This document shows positions 1-8,253 of a stretch of DNA of 57,905 nt, one piece after another. The position numbers were made by a program, and so were the translations under genes. The notes beneath the pieces are model-generated. The model was not told the origin of the DNA. It ran no database searches and saw only the letters and a program-made list of their open reading frames with translations. The stretch spans positions 1 to 57,905 of the forward strand of contig CAYTZG010000010.1 of assembly GCA_964442435.1 (NCBI GenBank), in the 5' to 3' direction. Origin of the DNA: CAMXAS01 sp964442435. GTDB lineage: Bacteria > Bacteroidota > Bacteroidia > Bacteroidales > P3. The first letter of the stretch is position 1. The number at the start of each line of letters is the position of its first letter.

Positions 1-1323
1 TTCGGCTACCCCGGCCGCACGCAGGAATACCTGTCGTCATACGCCGTGCATCAGGTGGCCGAGGTGGAGAACCCTATCCGCATCGCGGCGCGCACGCGGC
101 GGCTGGACGTCATCAAGGCGGCCATGAACGCCGACCCGCTGACGCGCATCCAGTATGCGGCCAAGGCGGCTTCCATCGCCAACGGCTGGAAGAAATGGAT
201 TGGCGAAAGCAAGGGCATCGCGCGCCTGAAGACGGTGGAGATGAAACAGGCGTTTGAAAAGGCGTTCACGGCCTGGACGCTGACGGACGAGGGCGCGGCC
301 TACCGCGGCGTATTGCCGGCGCTGGAAACTGCCTACCAAGCCTTGGAGCCGTATAACGTCATGGCTGTCATGTTGCAGGAAATAGGCATGGCGCCGGAGT
401 TGCTGTCCATCGCCTATGCCTACGGACGCTTGGCGGAGGCGGCGTCGGCCGCCGACTTCAGCGACTCGGCCTGGCAAGCCGGCCTCGACGCCCTGCACAA
501 ACGCGCCGAGCTGTTCTATAAGAACTTCGACCCGCAGGTGGACGAAGCCATCTTCAGGACGCTGCTGGCCATGAACCACGAAGAGATGGCCGTGGAGCCC
601 GACGCCGCCACGCAAAAAGACCTCTACGCCAAGAGCCTGTTCGTGAGTGCCGACAAGGCCGAGGCGCTGTTGAACACGCCCTACGCCAAACGCAAGAACT
701 TCATCAAGACCGTGGAAAACGACGTGGCCTGCAAGTACGCGCGGCTGATTTACGGGCAGTACCTCAACCAAGTGCGGCCCACCGTGGCCCGTCTCAGCGC
801 CGACATCGACTCGCTGCAACGCCTGTACATGCAGGGGCAGATGGCCATGCAGCCGGACCGCCGCTTCTATCCGGACGCCAACTTTACGCTGCGCGTGACC
901 TACGGCCAAGTGCAGGGCTTTTCGCCGGCCGACGCCGTGCACTACGCGCCGTTTACGACCATAGACGGCATCATGGCCAAGGAGAACCCCGACATATACG
1001 ACTATGTGGTGGAAGACCGTCTGAAAGAACTCCATGCCGCGCAGGACTTCGGCCCCTATGCCGACTCGGCCGGACGGCTGCCCGTGGCCTTCATCGCCAC
1101 GAACCACACCACGGGCGGCAACTCGGGTAGCCCCGTGCTCAACGGCCGCGGCGAACTCATCGGGTTGAACTTCGACCGCAACTGGGAGGGCACGATGAGC
1201 GACATCCACTACGACCCCACCCAATGCCGCAACATCACGCTCGACATCCGCTACTGCCTGTTCATCATCGACAAGTTCGCGGGCGCGCAGCGGCTGATTG
1301 ACGAATTGGAGATACGTCGGTAG
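1..1323 (+). CDS. S46 family dipeptidyl-peptidase, DPP11-like (5' truncated by window edge)
   Basis: Serine dipeptidyl-peptidase of family S46, which removes dipeptides from peptide N-termini in the periplasm of asaccharolytic and gut Bacteroidota. The frame is open from base 1 and begins with the family motif FGYPGRT; the signal peptide and the catalytic His and Asp lie upstream, outside the window. About 440 of the roughly 700 residues usual for the family are present. The nucleophile serine is in TGGNSGSPV. Eighteen residues after it, in LNFDRNW, sits an Arg; DPP11 enzymes carry Arg at this position and prefer Asp or Glu at P1, whereas DPP7 enzymes carry Gly. DPP11-type specificity is therefore an inference from one residue. 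A GTG at 46 could be read as a start but lies inside the conserved region. A terminator follows at 1356. Confidence 0.88.
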   Translation, partial: FGYPGRTQEYLSSYAVHQVAEVENPIRIAARTRRLDVIKAAMNADPLTRIQYAAKAASIANGWKKWIGESKGIARLKTVEMKQAFEKAFTAWTLTDEGAAYRGVLPALETAYQALEPYNVMAVMLQEIGMAPELLSIAYAYGRLAEAASAADFSDSAWQAGLDALHKRAELFYKNFDPQVDEAIFRTLLAMNHEEMAVEPDAATQKDLYAKSLFVSADKAEALLNTPYAKRKNFIKTVENDVACKYARLIYGQYLNQVRPTVARLSADIDSLQRLYMQGQMAMQPDRRFYPDANFTLRVTYGQVQGFSPADAVHYAPFTTIDGIMAKENPDIYDYVVEDRLKELHAAQDFGPYADSAGRLPVAFIATNHTTGGNSGSPVLNGRGELIGLNFDRNWEGTMSDIHYDPTQCRNITLDIRYCLFIIDKFAGAQRLIDELEIRR

Positions 1324-1355
1324 TTTTGCCGCCCCGTTTGGACGTCTTGAATGAA

Positions 1356-1390
1356 ACGCCCGGCCGAAGTCTCGGTCGGGCGTTGTTTTT
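1356..1390 (+). terminator. Rho-independent terminator of the S46 peptidase gene
   Basis: A 12-bp GC-rich stem with one G-T pair and a 4-nt AGTC loop is followed by TGTTTTT. It lies 33 bp after the peptidase stop codon. Confidence 0.85.
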
Positions 1391-1409
1391 AATAATCAGT
1401 TTTATCACT

Positions 1410-1417
1410 TACCTTTG
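1410..1417 (+). promoter_or_regulatory. Bacteroidetes -7 box (TACCTTTG) for the fusion helicase
   Basis: TACCTTTG matches TAnnTTTG. No TTG is correctly spaced upstream. The predicted leader is about 50-55 nt, AT-rich and without an obvious Shine-Dalgarno sequence. Confidence 0.5.
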
Positions 1418-1476
1418 TAATAATTAAGGGCTAACCCTCACAAACATTTAATATGTGAAAAAATATTATTAGATAT

Positions 1477-4400
1477 ATGTCTACTTCACCCCGCTATGCC
1501 ATAATAGATGTCGAAATTGGCCTAAAAGATCATAAGATTCATGACATTGGTGCCATCCGTTATGATGAAGCGCAATTCCATAAAGCATCAAAAGATGCGT
1601 TACTTGAATTTCTCCAAGACGTGGACTATCTCTGTGGACACAACATCATTCATCATGATGCGAAACATCTATTTGCGAATCATACATGCGATTGGAAATT
1701 AGTTGACACGCTTTACCTTTCGCCCTTGCTATTTCCCAATCGTCCTTATCACAAACTGGTTAAAGACGACAAGCTCATCAGCGAGCAAATGAATAATCCT
1801 GTAAACGATTGCAAAAAAGCCTATGACCTATTACAGGAAGAAATCTCTTCTTGGAAATCATTGCCACCTCTAAAACGCAAGATATTTACGTTGCTATTAA
1901 AAGGTCAAACAGAATTTGATGGTTTCCTCCACTTGGTAGGCGAAAATGATGCTACCAATGACAACGTAATCGGACTCATACGACAGGCCTATGCAGGTAA
2001 AATTTGTCAAAACAAGGAATTAGATACATTCATCCAACAATATCCCATTGAATTAGCCTATGCCCTGGCTTTGATTGATACGACAGATTATCGCTCCGTT
2101 ACCCCCGGCTGGGTCCTTCACAATTATCCCTATGTCGAATCCATCATAAAAATCCTGCGACATACCTCTTGTTCAGAAGGTTGTATCTATTGTAATACCC
2201 AATTGGACGTTCGCCAAAACTTAAAAACATTTTTCGGATACAGCCACTTTCGTACTTATGATGGTGAAGCCCTACAAGAAAAGGCCGCACAAGCCGCAGT
2301 CAATGGTGAATCTCTATTGGCGATTTTTCCCACCGGTGGAGGAAAATCACTGACCTTCCAATTACCCGCACTCATTGCCGGACGTACTGTACATGGCCTT
2401 ACCGTTGTTATCTCTCCTCTTCAATCACTGATGAAAGATCAGGTAGACAATCTTAATAACCGAGGCATTACCGATGCTATAACTATTAATGGACTATTAG
2501 ACCCCCTCACACGTTCCCAGGCAATTCAACAAGTATTGGACGGAGACGCTTCGCTTCTTTATATATCCCCGGAGATGCTTCGTTCAAAAACCATAGAACG
2601 AATTCTGACAGCACGTCACATCGTGAGATTTGTAATAGATGAAGCCCATTGTTTTTCTTCGTGGGGACAAGATTTCCGAGTAGATTATCTTTATATCGGA
2701 AAGTTCATCAAAGAATATCAGCAGAAAAAAAGTTGCGCCCCAATTCCTGTCTCTTGCTTTACGGCGACAGCAAAACAAAAAGTAATTCAAGACATTTGTG
2801 ACTATTTCAAACAAACATTAGGTTTAGACTTAAAACTATTTGCCTCAACAGCGACAAGAACCAATTTACGATATACCGTCACACACGCTGAAGACGACAA
2901 TGATAAATATGCAAGACTAAGGGAACTCATCGACCACTCGCATTGTCCGGCCATTATTTACGTATCACGCACGAAACGAACAAAAGAACTGGCAAGCAAA
3001 TTAACCCGCGATGGTTATAAAGCACTACCTTTCAACGGTCAAATGGAAGCAGACGAAAAAATTGCCAATCAGAATGCTTTCATGAATGATAGTGTACGCA
3101 TTATTGTAGCAACATCTGCTTTTGGCATGGGCGTTGACAAAAAAGATGTTGGCCTTGTAATCCATTATGATATTTCCGATTCATTGGAAAATTACGTTCA
3201 GGAAGCCGGCAGAGCCGGCCGTGACCCAGAACTCAATGCTAGTTGCCATGTCCTTTACAGTGATAATGATTTGGATAAACACTTCGTGCTACTGAATCAA
3301 ACAAAGCTAAGTATCAGCGAAATACAACAAATTTGGAACGCGATAAAGTACTTCACCAAACAACGTTTAAGTATCAACTGCTCGGCTTTGGAAATTGCCA
3401 GGCAAGCAGGTTGGGATGATTCGGTATCTGATATTGAAACACGTGTAAGGACTGCTTTAGCAACTTTGGAACAGGGCGGATATTTAGTTCGAGGGAACAA
3501 TATACCCCATGTCTATGCCACCGGCATTACCGTAAATAACGTAGAAGAGGCCAGAATACGAATAACAAAATCGCCATTCTTTGATGATAAGGAAATTGAA
3601 AAAGCAATCCGCATTATCCGTTCTTTAATTTCCCAAAAATACATTGCCAAAGCACAAGATTCAGAGGCAGAATCAAGAATTGATTATTTGGCCGACATAC
3701 TAGGGCTAAGCAAACGCGAAGTTCTATCCACTGTAGAACGTATGCGACAAGAAGGTATCCTGGCAGATAGTAAGGACATATCCGCCTATTTGTCAGATAT
3801 AGGGAGCACCAAACGAAAAGCTCTCACGCGTCTCGACTATTTTGCCCAACTGGAGGAATATATCCTTCTCCATCTTATTTCAGATGATTCTTTAACAACA
3901 TCTTACAAAAAGCTCAATGATGCTGTTTGGAATGATGGCGGTATAACTACCACAGAAAAAGATATTCGAACCTTACTTTACTTTCTCACAATCAAGGGGT
4001 ACATATTCAAGAAAGAAGAGGCTAACCGTTATATAGAAATACGCCGACAAGCCAATCAAGAGATTACCCAGCATCGGTTTGAAAAACGATTAGAAATAAG
4101 CCGTTTCTCCGTGGAATGGCTATATCGGCTGGCACTTAAAACCAAACAAGAAGTTACGCCACAAAAAACAGTTCAGTTTTCTATAGTAGAACTTCTTAAC
4201 CAAATAAAATCGAATTATCGTTCCTTTTTCAACCAATTTGACAATTTGCAATTGGAAGATGTTGAAGAAGCCCTTTTATATCTACAACAAATCGACGTTC
4301 TCAAACTCGAAGGCGGATTTCTTGTCCTTTATAATGCGATGCACATTCAACGAATCAAAGACAACAAAGCCAAATACAAATTGGAAGACTATCGCATGCT

Positions 4401-6273
4401 TAACGAATTTTACAAACACAAAATTCAACAAGTTCATATCGTCGGTGAATATGCCAATTTAATGGTAAAAGATTATCAATCAGCCTTGAGATATGTGCAA
4501 GACTATTTTCAAATGGATTACAAGAAATTTATTACCAAATATTTCAAAGGAGAAAGAATCAACGAAATACAACGCAACATAACGTCCCATAAATATCAAC
4601 AATTGTTTGGACAGTTATCCAAACGTCAAATGGAAATCATCTCAGACAAAGATTCACGCTACATCGTTGTGGCCGCCGGCCCCGGTAGCGGGAAAACACG
4701 GGTATTGGTTCACAAACTCGCATCACTCCTATTGCTTGAAGATGTTAAACACGAACAACTTTTGATGCTGACATTTTCAAGGGCTGCCACGATAGAATTC
4801 AAACTGAGACTAATGGAACTTATCGGGAATGCCGCACATTTTGTTGAGATAACGACCTTCCATTCTTATTGTTTTAACCTCCTAGGCCGCATAGGGACTC
4901 TTGAAGACTCTGACAACGTCATAGCCCAAGCTACAGAAATGATTAACCAAGGTGAAGTAGAACTTAATAAAATTAGGAAAACGGTATTGGTTATAGACGA
5001 GGCTCAGGATATGAGTTCAAAAGAATATTCACTCGTAAAGGCCCTTATAGATAAGAATGAAGATATGCGCATCATAGCCGTAGGCGATGACGACCAAAAT
5101 ATCTATGGTTTTCGCGGGTCAAATTCCAAATATATGTTCCAATTAACCAAGGAACCTGGTAGCAAATTTGTTGAAATGACGGAAAATTATCGTAGCGCTC
5201 GACATATCGTAAATTATGCCAATGAATTTGCAAAAAACATCCGACAACGAATCAAGGTTTCCCCAATTATGTCCGTAAGTAAAGATGATGGCTGGGTTGA
5301 AATAACACATCATCAATCCGGATATATGTACCATCCCATCGTAAATGACATCATTAATCATAAACCAGAAGGTTCTTCCTGTATACTTACGCACACAAAC
5401 GAAGAAGCCGCTATTTTGGAAAGTCTGTTAAAAAAGCATGGTCGAAACGCCAAATTAATACAATCTACAGGGAAAACCCGTTTGTATAATATGGCTGAAA
5501 TGAGACATTTACTAAAATTTATAGACAAACGACTAAAAACGTCATTTATTCCAGATGAATTATGGAAAGAGGCCAAACAGGATACCTTTTTTACCTATAA
5601 GAATAGCCAATGTTTACCCTATATTGAGCGTAGCACCTCACTATTCGAAAGCACCAACAAAACAAAATATATAACTGATTTCAAAGAATTTGCATTTGAA
5701 TCACATATAGAAGATTTCTGCGACATATCTAATACTGAAATCGTGATTTCAACTATTCACAAGGCCAAAGGCAAAGAGTTCGATAATGTATACATGCTTT
5801 TATCCAGTCAAACGAAGCCAAAGGAGGACGACCCGATGCGTCAATACTATGTAGGCATAACCCGTGCGAAAAACAAGTTGTTCATCCATACGGATCGCGA
5901 GGAATTCAACTTACAAGCAGATAAACACAACTATGACAATAAAACATATACGATACCTGATGAAATCATCCTTCCTTTATCATTTACAGATGTTTATCTG
6001 GATTTTTCTAAACCATTCAAGCAAGAAATTTTATCTTTAAAAAGTGGAGAACCGCTAAATTACAAAGACTTTATATTGTATGACATTACAAATAAACCCA
6101 TAGCAAAATTATCTGAAAAAGGACAAGATTGTGTATCGAAATGGATTGCAAAAGGTTATGAAATCCAATCCGCTTCCGTCCGATTCATTATGGCCTGGAG
6201 ACCAAAAGATTCTCCCAAGAATGGACCGGAATATGCTATTGTATTACCCGATTTGGTTCTTTCTTTACACTGA
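1477..6273 (+). CDS. Exonuclease-RecQ-UvrD fusion DNA helicase, 1598 aa
   Basis: Three enzymes appear in one chain. Residues about 7-120 resemble a DnaQ/RNase T-type 3'-5' exonuclease: D11-x-E13, GHN at 54-56 with D61, and ND at 110-111; the usual fifth catalytic His or Tyr is not obvious. A cysteine cluster CSEGCIYC follows near residue 231. A RecQ-type SF2 helicase spans about 250-640, with PTGGGKS near 286, DEAH near 387, FTATA near 427 and QEAGRAGRD near 574; the canonical RecQ four-Cys zinc domain is not seen after it. A UvrD/PcrA-type SF1 helicase fills the C-terminal third, with GPGSGKT near 1066, DEAQD near 1173, GDDDQNIYGFRG, TENYRSA, a STIHKAKG motif and YVGITRAKN near 1459. The gene is clearly AT-richer than the peptidase gene before it and the transporter after it, suggesting acquisition. 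DNA repair or anti-phage function is inference; the domain calls are secure except that exonuclease activity is uncertain. Confidence 0.9.
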   Translation: MSTSPRYAIIDVEIGLKDHKIHDIGAIRYDEAQFHKASKDALLEFLQDVDYLCGHNIIHHDAKHLFANHTCDWKLVDTLYLSPLLFPNRPYHKLVKDDKLISEQMNNPVNDCKKAYDLLQEEISSWKSLPPLKRKIFTLLLKGQTEFDGFLHLVGENDATNDNVIGLIRQAYAGKICQNKELDTFIQQYPIELAYALALIDTTDYRSVTPGWVLHNYPYVESIIKILRHTSCSEGCIYCNTQLDVRQNLKTFFGYSHFRTYDGEALQEKAAQAAVNGESLLAIFPTGGGKSLTFQLPALIAGRTVHGLTVVISPLQSLMKDQVDNLNNRGITDAITINGLLDPLTRSQAIQQVLDGDASLLYISPEMLRSKTIERILTARHIVRFVIDEAHCFSSWGQDFRVDYLYIGKFIKEYQQKKSCAPIPVSCFTATAKQKVIQDICDYFKQTLGLDLKLFASTATRTNLRYTVTHAEDDNDKYARLRELIDHSHCPAIIYVSRTKRTKELASKLTRDGYKALPFNGQMEADEKIANQNAFMNDSVRIIVATSAFGMGVDKKDVGLVIHYDISDSLENYVQEAGRAGRDPELNASCHVLYSDNDLDKHFVLLNQTKLSISEIQQIWNAIKYFTKQRLSINCSALEIARQAGWDDSVSDIETRVRTALATLEQGGYLVRGNNIPHVYATGITVNNVEEARIRITKSPFFDDKEIEKAIRIIRSLISQKYIAKAQDSEAESRIDYLADILGLSKREVLSTVERMRQEGILADSKDISAYLSDIGSTKRKALTRLDYFAQLEEYILLHLISDDSLTTSYKKLNDAVWNDGGITTTEKDIRTLLYFLTIKGYIFKKEEANRYIEIRRQANQEITQHRFEKRLEISRFSVEWLYRLALKTKQEVTPQKTVQFSIVELLNQIKSNYRSFFNQFDNLQLEDVEEALLYLQQIDVLKLEGGFLVLYNAMHIQRIKDNKAKYKLEDYRMLNEFYKHKIQQVHIVGEYANLMVKDYQSALRYVQDYFQMDYKKFITKYFKGERINEIQRNITSHKYQQLFGQLSKRQMEIISDKDSRYIVVAAGPGSGKTRVLVHKLASLLLLEDVKHEQLLMLTFSRAATIEFKLRLMELIGNAAHFVEITTFHSYCFNLLGRIGTLEDSDNVIAQATEMINQGEVELNKIRKTVLVIDEAQDMSSKEYSLVKALIDKNEDMRIIAVGDDDQNIYGFRGSNSKYMFQLTKEPGSKFVEMTENYRSARHIVNYANEFAKNIRQRIKVSPIMSVSKDDGWVEITHHQSGYMYHPIVNDIINHKPEGSSCILTHTNEEAAILESLLKKHGRNAKLIQSTGKTRLYNMAEMRHLLKFIDKRLKTSFIPDELWKEAKQDTFFTYKNSQCLPYIERSTSLFESTNKTKYITDFKEFAFESHIEDFCDISNTEIVISTIHKAKGKEFDNVYMLLSSQTKPKEDDPMRQYYVGITRAKNKLFIHTDREEFNLQADKHNYDNKTYTIPDEIILPLSFTDVYLDFSKPFKQEILSLKSGEPLNYKDFILYDITNKPIAKLSEKGQDCVSKWIAKGYEIQSASVRFIMAWRPKDSPKNGPEYAIVLPDLVLSLH

Positions 6274-6300
6274 TTTATAACACATTTTTTAGCGACTCTG

Positions 6301-6358
6301 TTTGGGAAACATCTTGCGGAAGCGCACGAGGTAGGCCGTGAAGTCGCCGCCGGCCACC
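6301..6358. repeat. Left copy of 58-bp direct repeat (duplicated 3' end of the EamA transporter gene)
   Basis: Matches 7259-7316 at 57 of 58 bases; the only difference is A at 6307 against G at 7265. Read on the minus strand it encodes the transporter C-terminal segment VAGGDFTAYLVRFRKMFPK in frame and then ends QSR-stop, with the stop at 6289-6291. It lies between the helicase stop and the zeta-like gene. Confidence 0.95.
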
Positions 6359-6368
6359 GGTTCACTCT

Positions 6369-6971
6369 TTATCGCGGTAAGATTGGCTCCGCCCAAGTCG
6401 GGAGTGCATCGACATAGCGTTTCACTAATTTGCCCTCACTCAGACGGAAGAGCAACCGAGCTTCTACATCCTCTATTGAATTGTCATAGATATAAAGCCT
6501 GTCAACGACAGCCGACAGAATCTTACAATTGGCCATAGACTTGTCGTAACGGGATATGATTTTAGAAATAGGCACATCGTGCCCACCGTTAAGCACCCTA
6601 TTCGCGACACGTTTCGCATTGATGGTAGGCGATTCCGTAGAAACAAAGAACAAGCGGACAAAGAAACCCGCTTCTTTAGCCCTCAGAATATAATCCACTT
6701 TATCACTCGCAGACATGACCGTCTCAAAGATATGGCTTTTGTTTTGGGCCAAGCATCTTTCCCGCCATTCATTGCAGTAGTTAGCCGCTTTAAGAACCGC
6801 TTCCGGATTGTTCCAATCGCCGAACATATCGCGCGCCACATTATCCGGATTGATATATTCCGAATCCTCCAACCATTCATGGTGAAGAATTTTGGAGGTC
6901 ACGGAGGTTTTACCCGACCCATTGGGACCGGCTATCACTATCAATACAGGCCGATGCTTATTTGCCACCAT
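6369..6971 (-). CDS. Zeta-toxin-like P-loop kinase, 200 aa
   Basis: P-loop NTPase of the zeta-toxin/AAA kinase group. Known zeta toxins phosphorylate UDP-N-acetyl sugars and block cell-wall synthesis; other family members have unknown substrates. Visible features are Walker A GPNGSGKTS at residues 15-23, an IFETVMS segment near 81 (the region where zeta proteins bind substrate), and the arginine-rich stretch KRVANRVLNGGHDVP near 120-134 followed by RYDKS. The start at 6971 is chosen because homology begins there; an upstream extension in the same frame is a shadow of the partner gene. The ATG overlaps the end of the upstream small gene by 14 bp, as expected for a co-translated pair. Together with its partner it is enclosed by the 58-bp direct repeat. 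Toxicity is inferred from the family. Confidence 0.82.
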   Translation of the reverse strand: MVANKHRPVLIVIAGPNGSGKTSVTSKILHHEWLEDSEYINPDNVARDMFGDWNNPEAVLKAANYCNEWRERCLAQNKSHIFETVMSASDKVDYILRAKEAGFFVRLFFVSTESPTINAKRVANRVLNGGHDVPISKIISRYDKSMANCKILSAVVDRLYIYDNSIEDVEARLLFRLSEGKLVKRYVDALPTWAEPILPR

Positions 6972-7173
6972 TCTTGAGCCTATTGATGGTATCGCCCCAC
7001 TTCTCCTGTGCGGCCCGTGTCGCCGCCTCGATGCCGGCAGCAACCCGCTCGGCCGCCCTGCGCGTACTCTCGCGGGCCTCTTCGGCCACCTCGCGCATAA
7101 TCTGCGCCATACGTTCATCGCCCGGTTCCTCCAGCGATGTCAAACGATAGCTGTTCATCTGTTCTTCCGACAT
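6958..7173 (-). CDS. Small helical partner of the zeta-like kinase (putative antitoxin), 71 aa
   Basis: Short, highly charged, predicted mostly alpha-helical protein (MSEEQMNSYRLTSLEEPGDE at the N-terminus, then Glu/Arg/Ala-rich helix). It has no DNA-binding motif or signal peptide. It is the first gene of a two-gene unit, overlapping the kinase gene by 14 bp. Gene order and overlap are those of an antitoxin-toxin pair, and small helical proteins are common immediately upstream of zeta-like genes in Bacteroidota. The antitoxin role is inference; it does not visibly resemble the classical epsilon antitoxin. Confidence 0.65.
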   Translation of the reverse strand: MSEEQMNSYRLTSLEEPGDERMAQIMREVAEEARESTRRAAERVAAGIEAATRAAQEKWGDTINRLKNGGK

Positions 7174-7211
7174 GTCTATCTTTCTTTTCCGCGTCTAAAT
7201 TACAAAAAAAA

Positions 7212-7223
7212 GTGCAATTGCAC
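7212..7223. promoter_or_regulatory. 12-bp perfect palindrome with adjoining T-run (terminator or operator)
   Basis: GTGCAATTGCAC lies between the EamA stop and the start of the small gene at 7173. On the minus strand it is followed by eight T residues, so it can act as a weak terminator for the transporter. It lies 39 bp upstream of the putative antitoxin gene, so an operator role is also possible. Confidence 0.45.
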
Positions 7224-7228
7224 ATTTC

Positions 7229-8173
7229 TTAGCCTTCCCCCCGCTTCTTGAACGGCAGTTTGGGGAACATCTTGCGGAAGCGCACGAGGTAGGCCGTGAA
7301 GTCGCCGCCGGCCACCACGAGCGTGACGGCGGCCACGATGAGGACGATGCCGCACAGGAGGCGCGGCGTGAGCGGCTCCCCGAACACGAGCACACCGACG
7401 ACCACGGCCGTGAGCGGCTCCAACGCGCCGAGGATGGCGGCCGGCGTGGAACCGATGTACTGGATGGCCAAGGTGGTGCAGCCCAGCGAGATAACGGTGG
7501 GGAACACGGCCAGCGCGACGAGGGCGCCCCACAGGTACCACTGGTCGGACGGCACGAGCCGCAGGTTCTGCCCGAAGTTGAGCCGCACAAGGAAGACGAG
7601 CATCCCGAACGCCAGCCCGTAGAACATGAGCTTGAGCGTGGCGATGTCTTTGAGCGCGGGCCGGTTGACGCTCACGATATAAATGGCATACGACAGCGAC
7701 GAGGCCATGACGAGGGCCACGCCGGCCAGGCTGAGCGTGTCGCCGTCCTCCCCCTTGTAGAGCAGCGCTATGCCACTCAACGCCAGTGCGATGCAGAGCG
7801 CGGTCGTCCACGTGAGCCGCTCCTTGAAACAGATGGCCATGATGAGCGCGACCATAATCGGATAGACGAACAGCAGCGTGGAGGCGATGCCGGCCGCCAT
7901 GTGGTTGTAGCTCTGAAACAGCGTGAGCGACGAGATGGCGAACAGGAAACCCATGAGCGCAATGGGCAGGATTTCTTTGCGTTGCAGCTTGAAGTTGCGG
8001 CCGCGCAACTTAATCATCAGCGCCAGGATGGGCAGCGAGAACAGGTAACGGAAAAACAGCACCGAGTCCGGGTCGAGCCCCGCCCCGTAGAGCGGCAGCG
8101 CGAACAGCGGATTCAGCCCGTAGGTGGCCGCCGCAATGGCCCCGAGAATATAACCTTTGGCTTTGGTGTTCAT
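7229..8173 (-). CDS. EamA/DMT-family transporter, 314 aa
   Basis: Inner-membrane drug/metabolite transporter with about ten hydrophobic segments arranged as two EamA halves; the N-terminal half begins KGYILGAIAAATYGLNPLF and the second half contains ILGALEPLTAVVVGVLVFGE, both typical of the family. Substrate is unknown. Length is normal. The C-terminal 19 codons before the final tail are duplicated at 6301-6358, so the present 3' end (LPFKKRGEG) may differ from an alternative end (QSR) carried by that copy. No clear promoter box was found upstream. Confidence 0.9.
   Translation of the reverse strand: MNTKAKGYILGAIAAATYGLNPLFALPLYGAGLDPDSVLFFRYLFSLPILALMIKLRGRNFKLQRKEILPIALMGFLFAISSLTLFQSYNHMAAGIASTLLFVYPIMVALIMAICFKERLTWTTALCIALALSGIALLYKGEDGDTLSLAGVALVMASSLSYAIYIVSVNRPALKDIATLKLMFYGLAFGMLVFLVRLNFGQNLRLVPSDQWYLWGALVALAVFPTVISLGCTTLAIQYIGSTPAAILGALEPLTAVVVGVLVFGEPLTPRLLCGIVLIVAAVTLVVAGGDFTAYLVRFRKMFPKLPFKKRGEG
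7259..7316. repeat. Right copy of 58-bp direct repeat, inside the EamA gene
   Basis: Partner of the repeat at 6301-6358. The two copies are 958 bp apart, start to start, and bracket the whole zeta-like module. Recombination between them would delete the module and leave an intact transporter reading frame ending in QSR. Confidence 0.95.
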
Positions 8174-8253
8174 AATGTAGAGAAAAAACGTCCAATAGCC
8201 GCATTATACACTGCAAAATTCCCGCACATCAAATCCAAATAATACACGCTATA

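Noticed and set aside
37..1224. Minus-strand open frame opposite the S46 peptidase
   Set aside because: The plus strand carries the GNSGSP catalytic motif and continuous family homology.
6369..7118. 249-residue version of the zeta-like kinase
   Set aside because: The first 49 residues are an out-of-frame reading of the small partner gene; kinase homology begins at 6971.
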